Source: Rosa chinensis (Eukaryota; Streptophyta; Magnoliopsida; Rosales; Rosaceae). From it: DNA of 64,000 nt. Of the stretch, positions 46,027-56,600 are shown one piece after another. The stretch lies in assembly GCF_002994745.2 (NCBI RefSeq), contig NW_020126819.1, forward strand, positions 1 to 64,000, read 5' to 3'. The notes beneath the pieces are model-generated. The model had not been told where the DNA came from. It did no database searches and saw only the letters and a list, made by a program, of their open reading frames with translations. The position numbers and the translations under genes were made by a program. How positions within the stretch are numbered: position 1 is the stretch's first letter; the number at the start of each line of letters is the position of its first letter.

Positions 46027-48314
46027 TGATAGGAGCATTTTAATGCGACGTTTTACTTGCTTTCCCTGCATTTTCTGCGTTATTTCCTTAATAAAACCCT
46101 GTTTAGGAAAGTTTCCATTCTTCGACTGGGAAAGTTCCTATTTGTAGAAAGTTTCTATTTTTGTAGTTTCTATTTATCATTTTTAGCAAGTTTCCATTTT
46201 CGGTAGTTTCTATTTTTCATTTTTAGAAAGTTTCCTATTTTCAGTTTAGGAAAGTTGCCATTTTTATTTTAGGAAAGTTTCTATTTTTCTTATTAGTTTC
46301 TATTTTCAGGACCTCCGAGCTAAAAAGTGGAAATGAACTCACAAATGGAAAGAGGAGCTTGCGAAAGTCAAGGGGAGCAAAAATGAGAAACAATGAGCCA
46401 TGGAAATGAGCAGAAATGAAGAAAAGAAGTTTTCCTGGTCAACCAGGAAACCCTGCGGAAAGGAGGAAAGCCCACCTATGAAGTTTCCAACGTTACTATG
46501 AAAAGGAATGGAAAAATAAAGTATTGTGACGTTGGAAGGTGACAAGGCTTGAAGTTGAAGCAACAAGGCCCAAGAACTCTCAAGACTCATTGGATTTTCG
46601 GCAAATTGGATCAAAGGCCCATGAAGCCCATACATTTAGGGTTTATGACGCATGAATAAACCCTAGGGATGTTATTGCCGTCCAAAGCAAAGAGAGAAAC
46701 AAGGAGATGCGTGAAAAATCAGAAATTAAAGAAGATTTCGTTGGAGATTTTCTAGGGAGATTTTCTGGGTTATCTTTATGGAAAGAAAATCTACTTGACA
46801 AACCCTAGAGACTCCTAGCCGTCCAAGCCAAGAGGAAAAGAAGGGATTGCCGTGAATTATCTAGAAGAAACCCTAGAGATTTCGGCAAATATATTCTAGA
46901 GAGTATTAAGGAAAGAGAAAAAGTGGAGACCTAGAAAAGCTCAAAAAAGTCTAGATACATTCCTATATTACCTAAAGGAGTTTTGGCCGAATTTAAAGTA
47001 TAAAATCAGAATATTATCAAGGGAATTTCGGCAAAGATATTAGGGAATTAAATGGAATTTTGTGATTGGTTGGACCACCTCATAGGGCTTATGTGGCATG
47101 CGACCATTGGAGGAAATTATATGGAGTGACCAAGCAATTGCCGTGAGGATTCTTAGGGTTCACACGACTTGGAAAGCAAGAAGGCCGTCCCCTATATATT
47201 CTCCTCTTCTCAACGTCAAGGAGTTCCCACTTTTACGTTTACACTTTGAAGAAAAATCAGAAAACTCTCTCTAGCCTAGCCGTGTTCATCTCCATCCTCT
47301 AGGGCAACCACGAAGTTCAAGCAAGGCCAAGGAAGAAGAAGACAAGCCGTGCACATCATCCATCACCATCCTTGAAGATTGCTTTCGAAATTCAAGAGAC
47401 CATTCATCACTTCATTCATCTCATCCTCATCACGGTGTAATCCGATTCTCCTTGTAACCTTTGCTTTGTAATTTTCGTTGGTTATGCCTTAGTTGACACA
47501 ATTGTTTGAACAATATTAATTTCTGAAATTTTATGATTAATTGTTAATTTTCAGATTCATATATTGCGATTTATGGTTGCTTTTGTGTGAGTGTTTGATT
47601 AAATTTGCATGATAGAAATCTTTTGTATGATAATCTTGAATGGTTCGAAACATTTAGGGTTTTTATGTGAATGTTGCTACGAATTTGAGAACATGGATCA
47701 ACTTTTTGGTTTTGTGTTCTTGAATCAATAAGTAGTAAAGGTTTTGTACAAAACCGAATTTAATCAAAGAAGATTGCAATTAGGTGGACTTTTCCATACT
47801 AAGTTGCACATTTGAGTTGATAGCCTTTCTAGGTGCTTAATGCATTAAACATGACATGATTGACTAGCTTTCTAGGGTTTGATTGCATGTTTGATAGGAG
47901 TAATCTAGGTGCTTTCACTTAGGTTAATTAGCATTGAAAGTAAAATATGGGAAATTGTTTGCTTATGAACGTTTCACATGATCAACTCCTCTTGCATGAC
48001 TATGATGAACAATGATGAATTTGAATTGATTTTAATTATATATTTCGGTTTGATCTTTGTTCTTGCATCCCATTTATATTTTTATGTTTTTGCATTTTAA
48101 TTATTTTCTTAACTTAGTTTAATTTTCGAAAACCAAAATCAAAAATATTCCCCCTTTTTCGTAATATTTCTATATTGTGTAAATAATATACTTTGTTTTA
48201 ATTTTAATTGTTTAATTGTTTGACAATGACAGGTGTACCCTCAATCCCCGGAATAGAACGATCCCTATTTACTTTATACTACTAATGACATTTCAGGGTT
48301 AAATTGGTCGCTCA
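46027..48314 (+). repeat. 3' LTR of element D
   Basis: Begins TGATAGGAGCA after the polypurine tract. U3 GAAAGTTTC-type repeats lie at about 46100-46300 and TATATAT at 47193-47199. It ends GGTCGCTCA, unlike the ATCA tips of the others, so the right edge (48314) is the best CA candidate rather than a proven end. The rest resembles LTR G on the minus strand. Confidence 0.82.
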
Positions 48315-48841
48315 ACAAAAGTGACACTAGTTGATAGCCTTTCTATGTGTTTCATGCGTTAAACATGTCATGATTGACTAGCTTTCTAGGGCTTGATTAC
48401 ATGTTTGATAGGATTAGTCTTGGTGCTTTCACTTAGATTAATTAGCATTGAAAAGTAAAATATGGGAAATCGTTTGCTTTCTAACGTTTCACATGATCAA
48501 CTCCTTTCACATGACTTGGAAGAACAATGTAGAGTTAATTCGAATTCAATTGTAAAGTTGGTTTTAATCTTTGTTTCTTACATTTCATTCTTGTATTTGT
48601 GTTTTTGTTTATACTTAGTTTTAATTCTTTTAATTTTCGAAAAACCAAAATCCTAAAAACCCCCTAAATTTGTGAATAGTGTTTATATGTGTGAATATTA
48701 TACTTTGTTTTTATTTTAATTGTTTAAATTGTCTTACATTGACAGGTGTACCCTCAATCCCCGGAATAGAACGATCCCTACTTTCTTATACTACTAATGA
48801 TGTTTAAAGGGTTAAATTATATGCTTGCTTTGAGCGTATCA
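48315..48841 (+). repeat. Remnant of the 5' LTR of element E
   Basis: Starts in mid-LTR right after D and ends GAGCGTATCA. Clear homology to the 3' LTR starts near 48330; 48315-48329 is ambiguous junction sequence. Contains TCAATCCCCGG at 48754-48764. Confidence 0.85.
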
Positions 48842-48846
48842 ATTTT

Positions 48847-48865
48847 TGGCGCCGTTGCCGGGGAT
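48847..48865 (+). other. Primer-binding site of element E (tRNA-Asp)
   Basis: TGGCGCCGTTGCCGGGGAT, 5 bases after the LTR. The segment 48858-48868 can pair with U5 at 48754-48764. Confidence 0.9.
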
Positions 48866-50176
48866 TGAAAAATCACTTGTTGCATTGTGAATATTGTTGT
48901 TCTCGTAAATATTATATATATGTTCATATTGTGATTGAAATTTAGTAAAGTAAATACTTAGGTTGTTATTTATATTATTGAATACGAGTTTTATTGTGAG
49001 TTGTAAATTAAAGAGGAATAGGTGAAGTCGTGTTGTTAATATTGACCTAAACCCCTTATTGGTACCTAGTTCAGGTCCCTTAAGGTTGAGGGCGGTTTTT
49101 ATTAATATTCATTGAACTGTCTTCACACCTAGGACCTTTTTCATCTAAGTAAGTATAGCCTATGTGGGACGGTGTCTAGGAAGGGGACAACGTTCATAAC
49201 GGGTTTTGGATCCAGAAGTGCTTACAAATGGGCCTAAACCACATTGTGGGAGTAGCTCATGCCAAAATGGATTCTGCCTCTTGTGTTCGCCCTCCCCTAC
49301 CTGGCCATTTCAGTAAGGTTGCCCAAAGGATGTAGGAGGGACTTTGTGTCGAGACAACTATACTTGGGCCGCACGTCCTCTTGATTCACAACTTGGAATT
49401 CAATTCGAAATCAATGATATGTATAACAAAAGAAAATGTTGTGATGCACTAAGGTATATTGGATTAAAACATAGTCTTGAAAAGGGTAGCTGTTTCAGTC
49501 CCATTGCACATCAAGACTCCCTGTTCCCGTACCTAAGTGTTGAAATAATTGTAAATAGAAGAAAAGAAAAGAAAAAGAAATAATTGTATAAAATTTTCGT
49601 GAATAGTACAAATCAGGTTTATGAGAGTATGAATTTTATTATAAGTTTTTGACCATAATGGAATAGGTGAAGGACTTTGTCTTTAACATTAGTCTTGCAC
49701 CCTTCTCTTTCATGTGGCGCACCTTAGTAGCATAGGGTGTCTAGGTTGATTGGATACGAGAAGTGCTAGCAAAGGGTCTCATCCCATGCTAAACAAGTGA
49801 GCTGAGCTCCACCAAAATCGTTCCTCTACTACCTGGCTCTATGTGAAAAGAGTTACCAAAAGATTGAGGAGGGCGACTAGTATTAAGGATCGAGCCCTAG
49901 GGCCACACGTCTAAACTTTGGTTAAGGGCTTATAATGGGATTCAAGCTTTTATTAACTATGCCATACCCTAACTAAAATTTGTATATATGTAACATTATA
50001 CTTTGTGGAATTTTTGTAATTTATACTTCTCTTTATACTTGTAAATTCGTGAATAGTAAATCGTGAATAGTGACTCGTGAATAGTAACATTTATGTATAA
50101 ATCATTAACTTGTATTTACTTCACTATACACTTTACTAACTTCTCTAAATTTTAATAATGTTCAGGATTTCTATGA
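48866..50176 (+). other. Leader of element E, with two leader modules and a candidate intron
   Basis: Module 1 at 49010-49355 and module 2 at 49660-49920, both ending in GGGCC(G/A)CACGTC. A donor-like AAGTAAGTAT lies at 49146-49155; a branch-point-like TACTAAC and the acceptor TTCAG (50161-50165) lie just before the gag ATG. GTGAATAGT occurs three times near 50045-50090. Non-coding. Confidence 0.72.
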
Positions 50177-51656
50177 ATGACCGAGCCTTCTAGACCTTCT
50201 ACAGTTAAAGAAATTGAAGCAAGGCTCGCTCGTTTGAAGAATCCTTCACTCCTTGAGTACAAAAAGCCATCTTCTCCAACATACAAGGAATACACAGTTA
50301 ACGATCAAGGGAGGAGGCTGTTTCCTTCTGAAGGGTCAGTATCACCTAGTGTTTCGTCCAACTCACTTACACCTCAGACTTCACCACCTGGTTCACCACC
50401 CCCTGAAGAAAACGTTAGAATGGCCTCTATTAGAGAACTCTCTTCATCCAGGAAAGACTGCAGATTTTGAGCTGAAGAGTGGATTGCTTCATAGACTTCC
50501 AACGTTCCATGGCCTCAATATGGAAGACGCCAACAAGCATCTTAGGGAATTCCAGTCTGTGTGTATCAACATGCTACCACAAGGAGTGGATGAGAATATA
50601 CTTAAGATGAAGGCCTTTCCCTTTTCTTTAGCTGACCGTGCCAAAGATTGGCTCTATGAGCTTCCCTCTGGACGAATTACTTCTTGGAACACTATGATGA
50701 AGGCATTCTTAGAGAAGTACTTCCCAGCTTCCAAGATCATCACACTCAGAAAGAAGATAAGTGGGATAAAGCAAGCCCAAGATGAATCTTATGCTGCCTA
50801 TTATGAGAGATTCTCGTCCTTGATTGCCCAATGTCCTCAACATCAGATGAAGGAAGAAACTTTGCTCACTTGTTTCTATGAAGGTCTCCTACCCTTGGAA
50901 CGTGACATGTTAGATGCTGCAGCTGGGGGAGCCTTTGTGGATAAGTCACCTACTGAAGGGCGAGCTATGATTGAGAATAGAGCCAAGAATGCCCAATATG
51001 AAGGTGTAGGTCTCACAACTCGAAGGGTGAATGAGATAGGTACCAATTCGGTTATTGAGGAGAGATTGAACAAACTCACCCTTCTCATGGACCAAGTTGT
51101 AAACGCCAAGGGACCAAAGCAAGCTTGTGGGGTATGCTCTATGCAAGGGCACGTGACTGACCAATGCCCCCAACTCAAGGAAAATGGAGGATGGGAGTCT
51201 GTGAATGCCATAGGAGGATACCAAGGGAACCAAGGGGGTCCCTCACGTCCAAGATATGACCCTTATTCGAATACCTACAACCCTGGATGGAAGGACCACC
51301 CCAACTTCAAATGGACGAACAATGAGAACACTCAGAATCCCCTTGGAGGTAACTTCCAACGTCCTCAAGCACCACCATCTCAAGGGCCACACTTTCAAGG
51401 ACCACCCTTCCAAAGGCCTTATATGCAGAATCATCATGCCTTAGGGAATTCAAACTATGATCAGATTATTGAGGCACTCACCAATTCCACTCAAGCCTTG
51501 GTTCAAGGACAACAGAACCATACCAAGGACATTGCAGACCTCAAGAAGCAAATGGGACAAGCGGTGGACTTCATGACCAAGTTTCATGAGAATGGTAAGC
51601 TTCCGAGCAACACAATTCCAAACCCAAAGGGAGGCTTTGAAGGCCCCACCAACTGA
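50177..51656 (+). CDS. gag: Gag of element E (one frameshift near the N terminus)
   Basis: Capsid-nucleocapsid precursor. N-terminal frame 50177-50470 begins MTEPSRPST, as in D. The main frame ends at 51656 and is homologous from about residue 66 of the 467-residue ORF opening at 50253 (HPGKTADFELKSG); earlier residues of that ORF are out-of-frame noise. The frame change lies near 50445-50465, where E is also shorter than D by some 15 residues. Retrotrans_gag core at about residues 72-215; CCHC at C292, C295, H300, C305. The tail is Q/P-rich, with HFQGPPFQRP-type repeats. It ends GGFEGPTN and a stop, the same endpoint as D's Gag. Confidence 0.9.
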
Positions 51657-51674
51657 GGACACATGGAGGTACAA

Positions 51675-51726
51675 GTCTAGGCTGAAAGACTATAAACATT
51701 AAGCGCTGCTTGGGAGGCAACCCAAT
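51675..51726 (+). promoter_or_regulatory. Post-coding hairpin module (element E)
   Basis: GTCTAGGCTGAAAGAC, then TTGGGAGGCAACCCAA at 51710-51725, a perfect 5-bp stem with a 6-base loop, starting 18 bases after the gag stop. Confidence 0.75.
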
Positions 51727-53680
51727 TCAGAAATAGCTGTGAAGAAGTCTACACACGCAGATTTGATTTCTCCTTCCCTATTTCTCTTTCTTTCCATGCT
51801 TTCTTTTTGAATTTAGTCTCTCTTTTTGTAAATTTCTACCCTATATGCTTAAGTGTTTCATTGCATGCTTATGATTGATTACATTGAGGACAATGCAATA
51901 TTTAAGTGTGGGGGAAGGGATTTATACTTTTGTTTTGAGTCATATATATTGAAAAATACAAAAAAATTGAAAAAATGTCAAAAAATCATAAAAATTTTGT
52001 TGCTTTTATTGAGTCTTTGTCTTTTGTTTTTGTTTTTGAGTCATAGGATGCCCTTTCAACTGTCTAGGATGATTCTATATCTCTGAAATTATGGCTAAAA
52101 GATGATCACAATATTGAGATGACTTTAAAATGGTATTCTTTGGTTAATTAAGATATATGAAAAATATGTGCCTTGTAGTGGATATGGATTTCGTGACTTT
52201 GGTACAGAATATGAGCATGTTAAGATGAGTTTTGATTCATAAAACCCATGTGAGATATTTGAGCCATGTCCCTTTTTCTTGGAGTGAAGTGAAAAATATA
52301 TTCTTATTTTCTTGGCGATGTTTTGATGTTCTCATTATTCTTTCATTGATTGATTGCTTGCCATAGATTAAGTTTGATGGACTAGAGAATGCTAGAATTC
52401 ACTCTTCTGCTTGTTGAGACTTTTATCAATACATGGCCCTGATTCTAGAAAGGATAGAGGCACCCTAGGAATCACCACCATTGCCAAATAAACCTGTGTC
52501 CTTAATTGTGCCCGTTGTGGGACTCCCCTAGATAAACCCCTTTGAGCCTACGTTAAGCCTTTTCTTTCATCACCCTTAAAAATCTTTAACCTAAAACTTA
52601 GTATAGCTATAACCCTACCCTTTGTTCTAAGAACTTAGTGGAGCTAAACTGAGACTTTACTTGAAGATTTTTGGCGTCCATAATGAAGAATAAGAAGAGG
52701 TGAAAGTTCAAGTGTGGGGGTAGACTTGTCCATAAGAGAAAAATGTATGAAAAAGCCGAGAAAAAGAAAGTGAAAAAGAAAAAGTGTACGGCTAGAAAAC
52801 AAAAAGAAAGAAAAAGATGAAATATCTATGGATTTTAGTCCCCATACTTGGTGAGTTTGGAGTTTACTTTGATTTGAAGACCCATTACAGAAAAATTTGG
52901 CCTTTGTCCAACTCATTAGTAACCAAAGGAAGTTTAGAATGAAGTTTGGGCGCAACATGAAGACATTAGGCCCCTTTATAACGCCCCCATGGGATAGTGA
53001 CGTTTTTGCATACTTGGTGGATTTCTAGAAGTCTCTCTACATTTGCATGAGCTCTGCTAGGTTTTTAGGACACTTTGTTAAATTCCTTACCTTTCATTTC
53101 TTTAAACCTTGAGCCATGGCCCCATTACAACCCTTGATAAGACCTTCTTGATCCTTAAGATGGGACAGCCATTGATGTGGAGATGAGTTACAAGAGTTGA
53201 ACCTATGGCTTGGGTCCATCTGTGCAAGTAGTTGATATCTTTCATGAGATCTTTAAAAGAATATTATACATGTGCTTTCGTTTCTTATAATATGTGATAT
53301 ACTTGCTATCTTTCACATATACTTGAGTGTATAAGCTTTTAAGCATTGCCATGATCTGAGAGAAGAAAGTGTGGATATACCTTGTGAGGATTTGAATCAT
53401 ACTTGCTTGAAACGTGCTTAACAGAAACCATCACCATTGTTCCAACCAAGTCCTACTTGTGTATATGTAAATTATGTGTTTTAATTAACTCTCGAATGCC
53501 TAAACATTGATTCTTGGTGAAGTGCTAATCTTGGTGTTGTGAAAGTAAGAGATTGCTGAGACAAATAGTTGAAGGGCAATAGAGTCTGTTATGTGTCAAG
53601 TCTGTAATTTTTGTTGAGTCGTAGTCGTGTCTGTGTTGTGATTTTGCTAAGGGACTAGCAAAAGCTAAGTGTGGGGAATT
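51727..53680 (+). other. 3' non-coding region of element E with polypurine tract
   Basis: CATTG/CAATG hairpin 51882-51895; G-tract 51906-51914; second G-tract near 52711-52719; purine-loop hairpin arms AGCCG (52754-52758) and CGGCT (52789-52793); stem-loop 53642-53663; polypurine tract AAGTGTGGGGAATT up to 53680. About 1.9 kb with no recognisable protein, yet closely similar to A and D. Confidence 0.78.
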
Positions 53681-56600
53681 TGATAGGAGCATTTTAATGC
53701 GACGTTTTAACTGCATTTCCCTACATTTTTCTGCGCCATTTCCTTGAAAAATCCCTGTTTTGGAAAGTTTCCATTCTTTGATTGGGAAAGTTCCTTATTG
53801 TAGAAAGTTTCCATTTCTGTAGTTTTCATTTCTCATTTCTGGAAAGTTTCTATTTTTCACTTTTAGTAAGTTTCCATTTTTCATTTTTAGAAAGTTTCTA
53901 TTTTTCAAAAGTTTCTATTTTTCAATTTAGGAAAGTTTCTATTTTTCATACTAGTTTCTATTTTCAGGACCTCCGAGCTAAAAAGTGGAAATGAACGCAC
54001 AAATGGAAAGAGGAGCCTGCGAACATCAAGACGAACGAATATGAGAGAAATCGGGCCACACAATTGAGCAGAAATGAAGAAATAAGCTTTCCTAGTCCTA
54101 CCAGGAAATCCTACGAAATGGAGGAAGGCTTCCTTAGCAAGTTTCCAACAAACCATGAAAAAGAAATGGAAAAATAATGTGTTTTGCGTTGGAAGATGAG
54201 AAGGCTTAAAGAAGAAGCAACGAGGCCCAAGAACTCTTTGGATTTTCGGCAAAATGGATCAAGGCCCATCAAAGCCCATGACATTAGGGTTTGTGACGCA
54301 AAACCCTAACCCTAGGATGTGTTGCCGTGAAAACCAAAGGGAGAGAGAGAAGTGGCGTGAAAATCAAATGGAGAATAAAAGATTATGCAAGAGATTTTCT
54401 AGGGTGGAATTTATGGAAAGAAATCAAGAAAAAGCACCAAATGGCGTCTAGATACATTCCTAGAAACCCTAAGTATATTTTGGACGAAAATACAAGAAGA
54501 AAATCAGAAAATATTCAAGGTATTTCGGCAGAATATATTAGGGGGAATCTTCTTGGAGTTTTGTGATTGGTTGGATGACACACTAGGGCTTATTTGGCAA
54601 TTTCTCATTGGTGGAAGCTATGTGGAATTATTAATTTAATTTCTTGGAAGAAAATTAGAAAACTCACGGCTTGGAGACCAAGCATAGCCGTCCCCTATAT
54701 ATACTACACCCTAGACGTCTCAAAGGAACCACCCCATAATTCAGAAAATTCTCTCTATGCGAAAGCTCTCTCCATCCTCTAGTGCATTCAACGTTTCAAG
54801 CAAGGAAGAAGAAGAAGAAGGAGGAGCCGTGAGCATCATCATCCATCCTCCACCTTGAAGCTTGCTTTCGAGATTCAAGAATTGATAGGAGCAAAAAAGT
54901 GTGACGATATTATTAATTATGTGCCTCATTTTAGCCTTATTTCTCCCTTAGTTTAGTGTTTTGAGTCATTAAGTCATTTTGAAAGTCTTGTTGAGTGTTT
55001 GGAGTGAAATAGGCGGAAAAAGTAAATTCATGAAAAATCCTAGCTGGATCAGGATTCCTAACTGTCAACTATTTTTGCGGTCTTTACATTTTAATTTCCC
55101 TTTATTTTCTCTAGAAAATTCTGATATTCTCCTGCTTGTTGTAGGAAACGTTGCCTGGTTGAACTCTTGGAAACAGCAATGATGGAGTCATAAAATAAAG
55201 CATTAAGATATTTGACCAAGCAATGAAGAAGGGAAATAAAGGAGAAAAGATGTTTTCAGTTGAGGAATAAAAGAAAATGTTTCAGCTGGAAAATAAATAA
55301 GAGAAAGACGTTTTCAGTTGGGGAATAAAGGAGAAAAGACGTTTTCAGTTGAGGAATAAAAGAAAAAGATGTTTCAGCTGGAAAAATAAATAAGAGAAAG
55401 ATGTTTCAGCTTGGAAATTAAAGGAATTGCCCCATTATGAGAGGAGTTAAGGCCATAAAGAAGACGTTTCAGTTGGGAAAGCCAACCAATGCTCCCCTAT
55501 AAATAGGCAACGTCCAGAACTGAATTTGCATCACTTCCCAGCCAAGATCACTTCCCAGCCAAGATAATTCATTGCCTATCACTTCCTGGCCAAAAACATT
55601 CCAAGACTGCCCAATTCACTCCTTAAACTTCCATACTACAAGACCGTGACACCATCCATCCATCAATCTACAAAGCTCTTAGGCGCTGAGTCAAGGACGC
55701 TCCACCACCAAAGCAGAGACAAGTTCATCACCTTGTTGCTAAGCCGCTGAGGAAAGCTTCAAAGTGTAACTATGACTCTACTTATAATTTTTGTTTCGGT
55801 TTTGTGTGTTTCAATTTGTGAGTTGTGTAATTGGAGACATGAATTTTCAGAATATTTTTATTAATATTTTTGAGATTTTCAGTTTATTATTGAGTTAATT
55901 TCGAGAATTCTTTTATGATGCATGTTACAATCTTGTGCCCTTTTACGTGTTTAGGTAATTTTCAGAGTTAGGTTAATAAGTTTGCATGCTAGAATAATGG
56001 TGAGAGTTCTTGTGTGTTTTCTTAATTTGCCAAGAGTAATTGTTATTTGTTAAGGCGCTGAGTTAAACAAGTAGCAATTAGTTCTAAAAAGTGGTAAAAA
56101 CTATGTTCAATGGTTAAACGATTCTGGAAATTACGTGTTAAATTCTATGTCTAATGGTTAATTTGCACGTGTGAGTTGATTCGAGGGTTAGATAATACTA
56201 CTAGTTAAGAGAATTACGCTGAGTGTTTTCGAAATTAGTAGTATTAGGCTTGGTAAGGACTTTTCCGATCCAAACCTACATTAGAACGAATCAGATAAAT
56301 GGATTGATCCGCTGAGGCTTTTCATTTGGCTCTTATCTAGGCATTTAAGGTGGGCACATTTTTGTAGCATGTTGAAATGAATTTTCTGTTTTTACACTTA
56401 GTAATTTCCGAGTGGTATTGGTCTAGGTTAGGGAAGTCGATCATTGTATATAGTTTTATTTGTTTTGTTTTTATTTTAAGTAGATTAGGAACCAAATTTC
56501 AAAACCCCCCATTTTATTCTTTTATTTGTTAATTGACCTTTTCGTGTAGGTGTACCCTACAATCCCCGGACTGAACGATCCCTGCTTATCCTATACTAAC

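Larger units (their letters stand above)
1..48314 (+). mobile_element. Element D: gag-only LTR retrotransposon, interrupted, 5' LTR outside the window
   Basis: The plus-strand internal region starts before base 1 in the leader, carries gag at 3091-4652 and the post-gag hairpin at 4670-4720, is broken at 5756/45227 by element C (TSD TTTAC on both sides), then resumes to the polypurine tract at 46013-46026 and the 3' LTR at 46027-48314. No protease, RT or integrase is present. Organisation matches the TR-GAG class of plant elements. It appears to sit in the 5' LTR of element E, because E's LTR sequence begins in mid-LTR right after D ends. D's own TSD cannot be checked because its left end is outside the window. 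Confidence 0.85.

Noticed and set aside
51727..53680. Possible env-like gene between coding region and polypurine tract
   Set aside because: No ORF above background and no signal or membrane segment at a consistent place in A-E.
53755..53965. GAAAGTTTC repeats as heat-shock elements
   Set aside because: Spacing between GAA and TTC is three bases, not the two of the canonical element.
54295..54320. AAACCCTAACCCTA, telomere-like
   Set aside because: Only about two units inside an LTR; chance occurrence.
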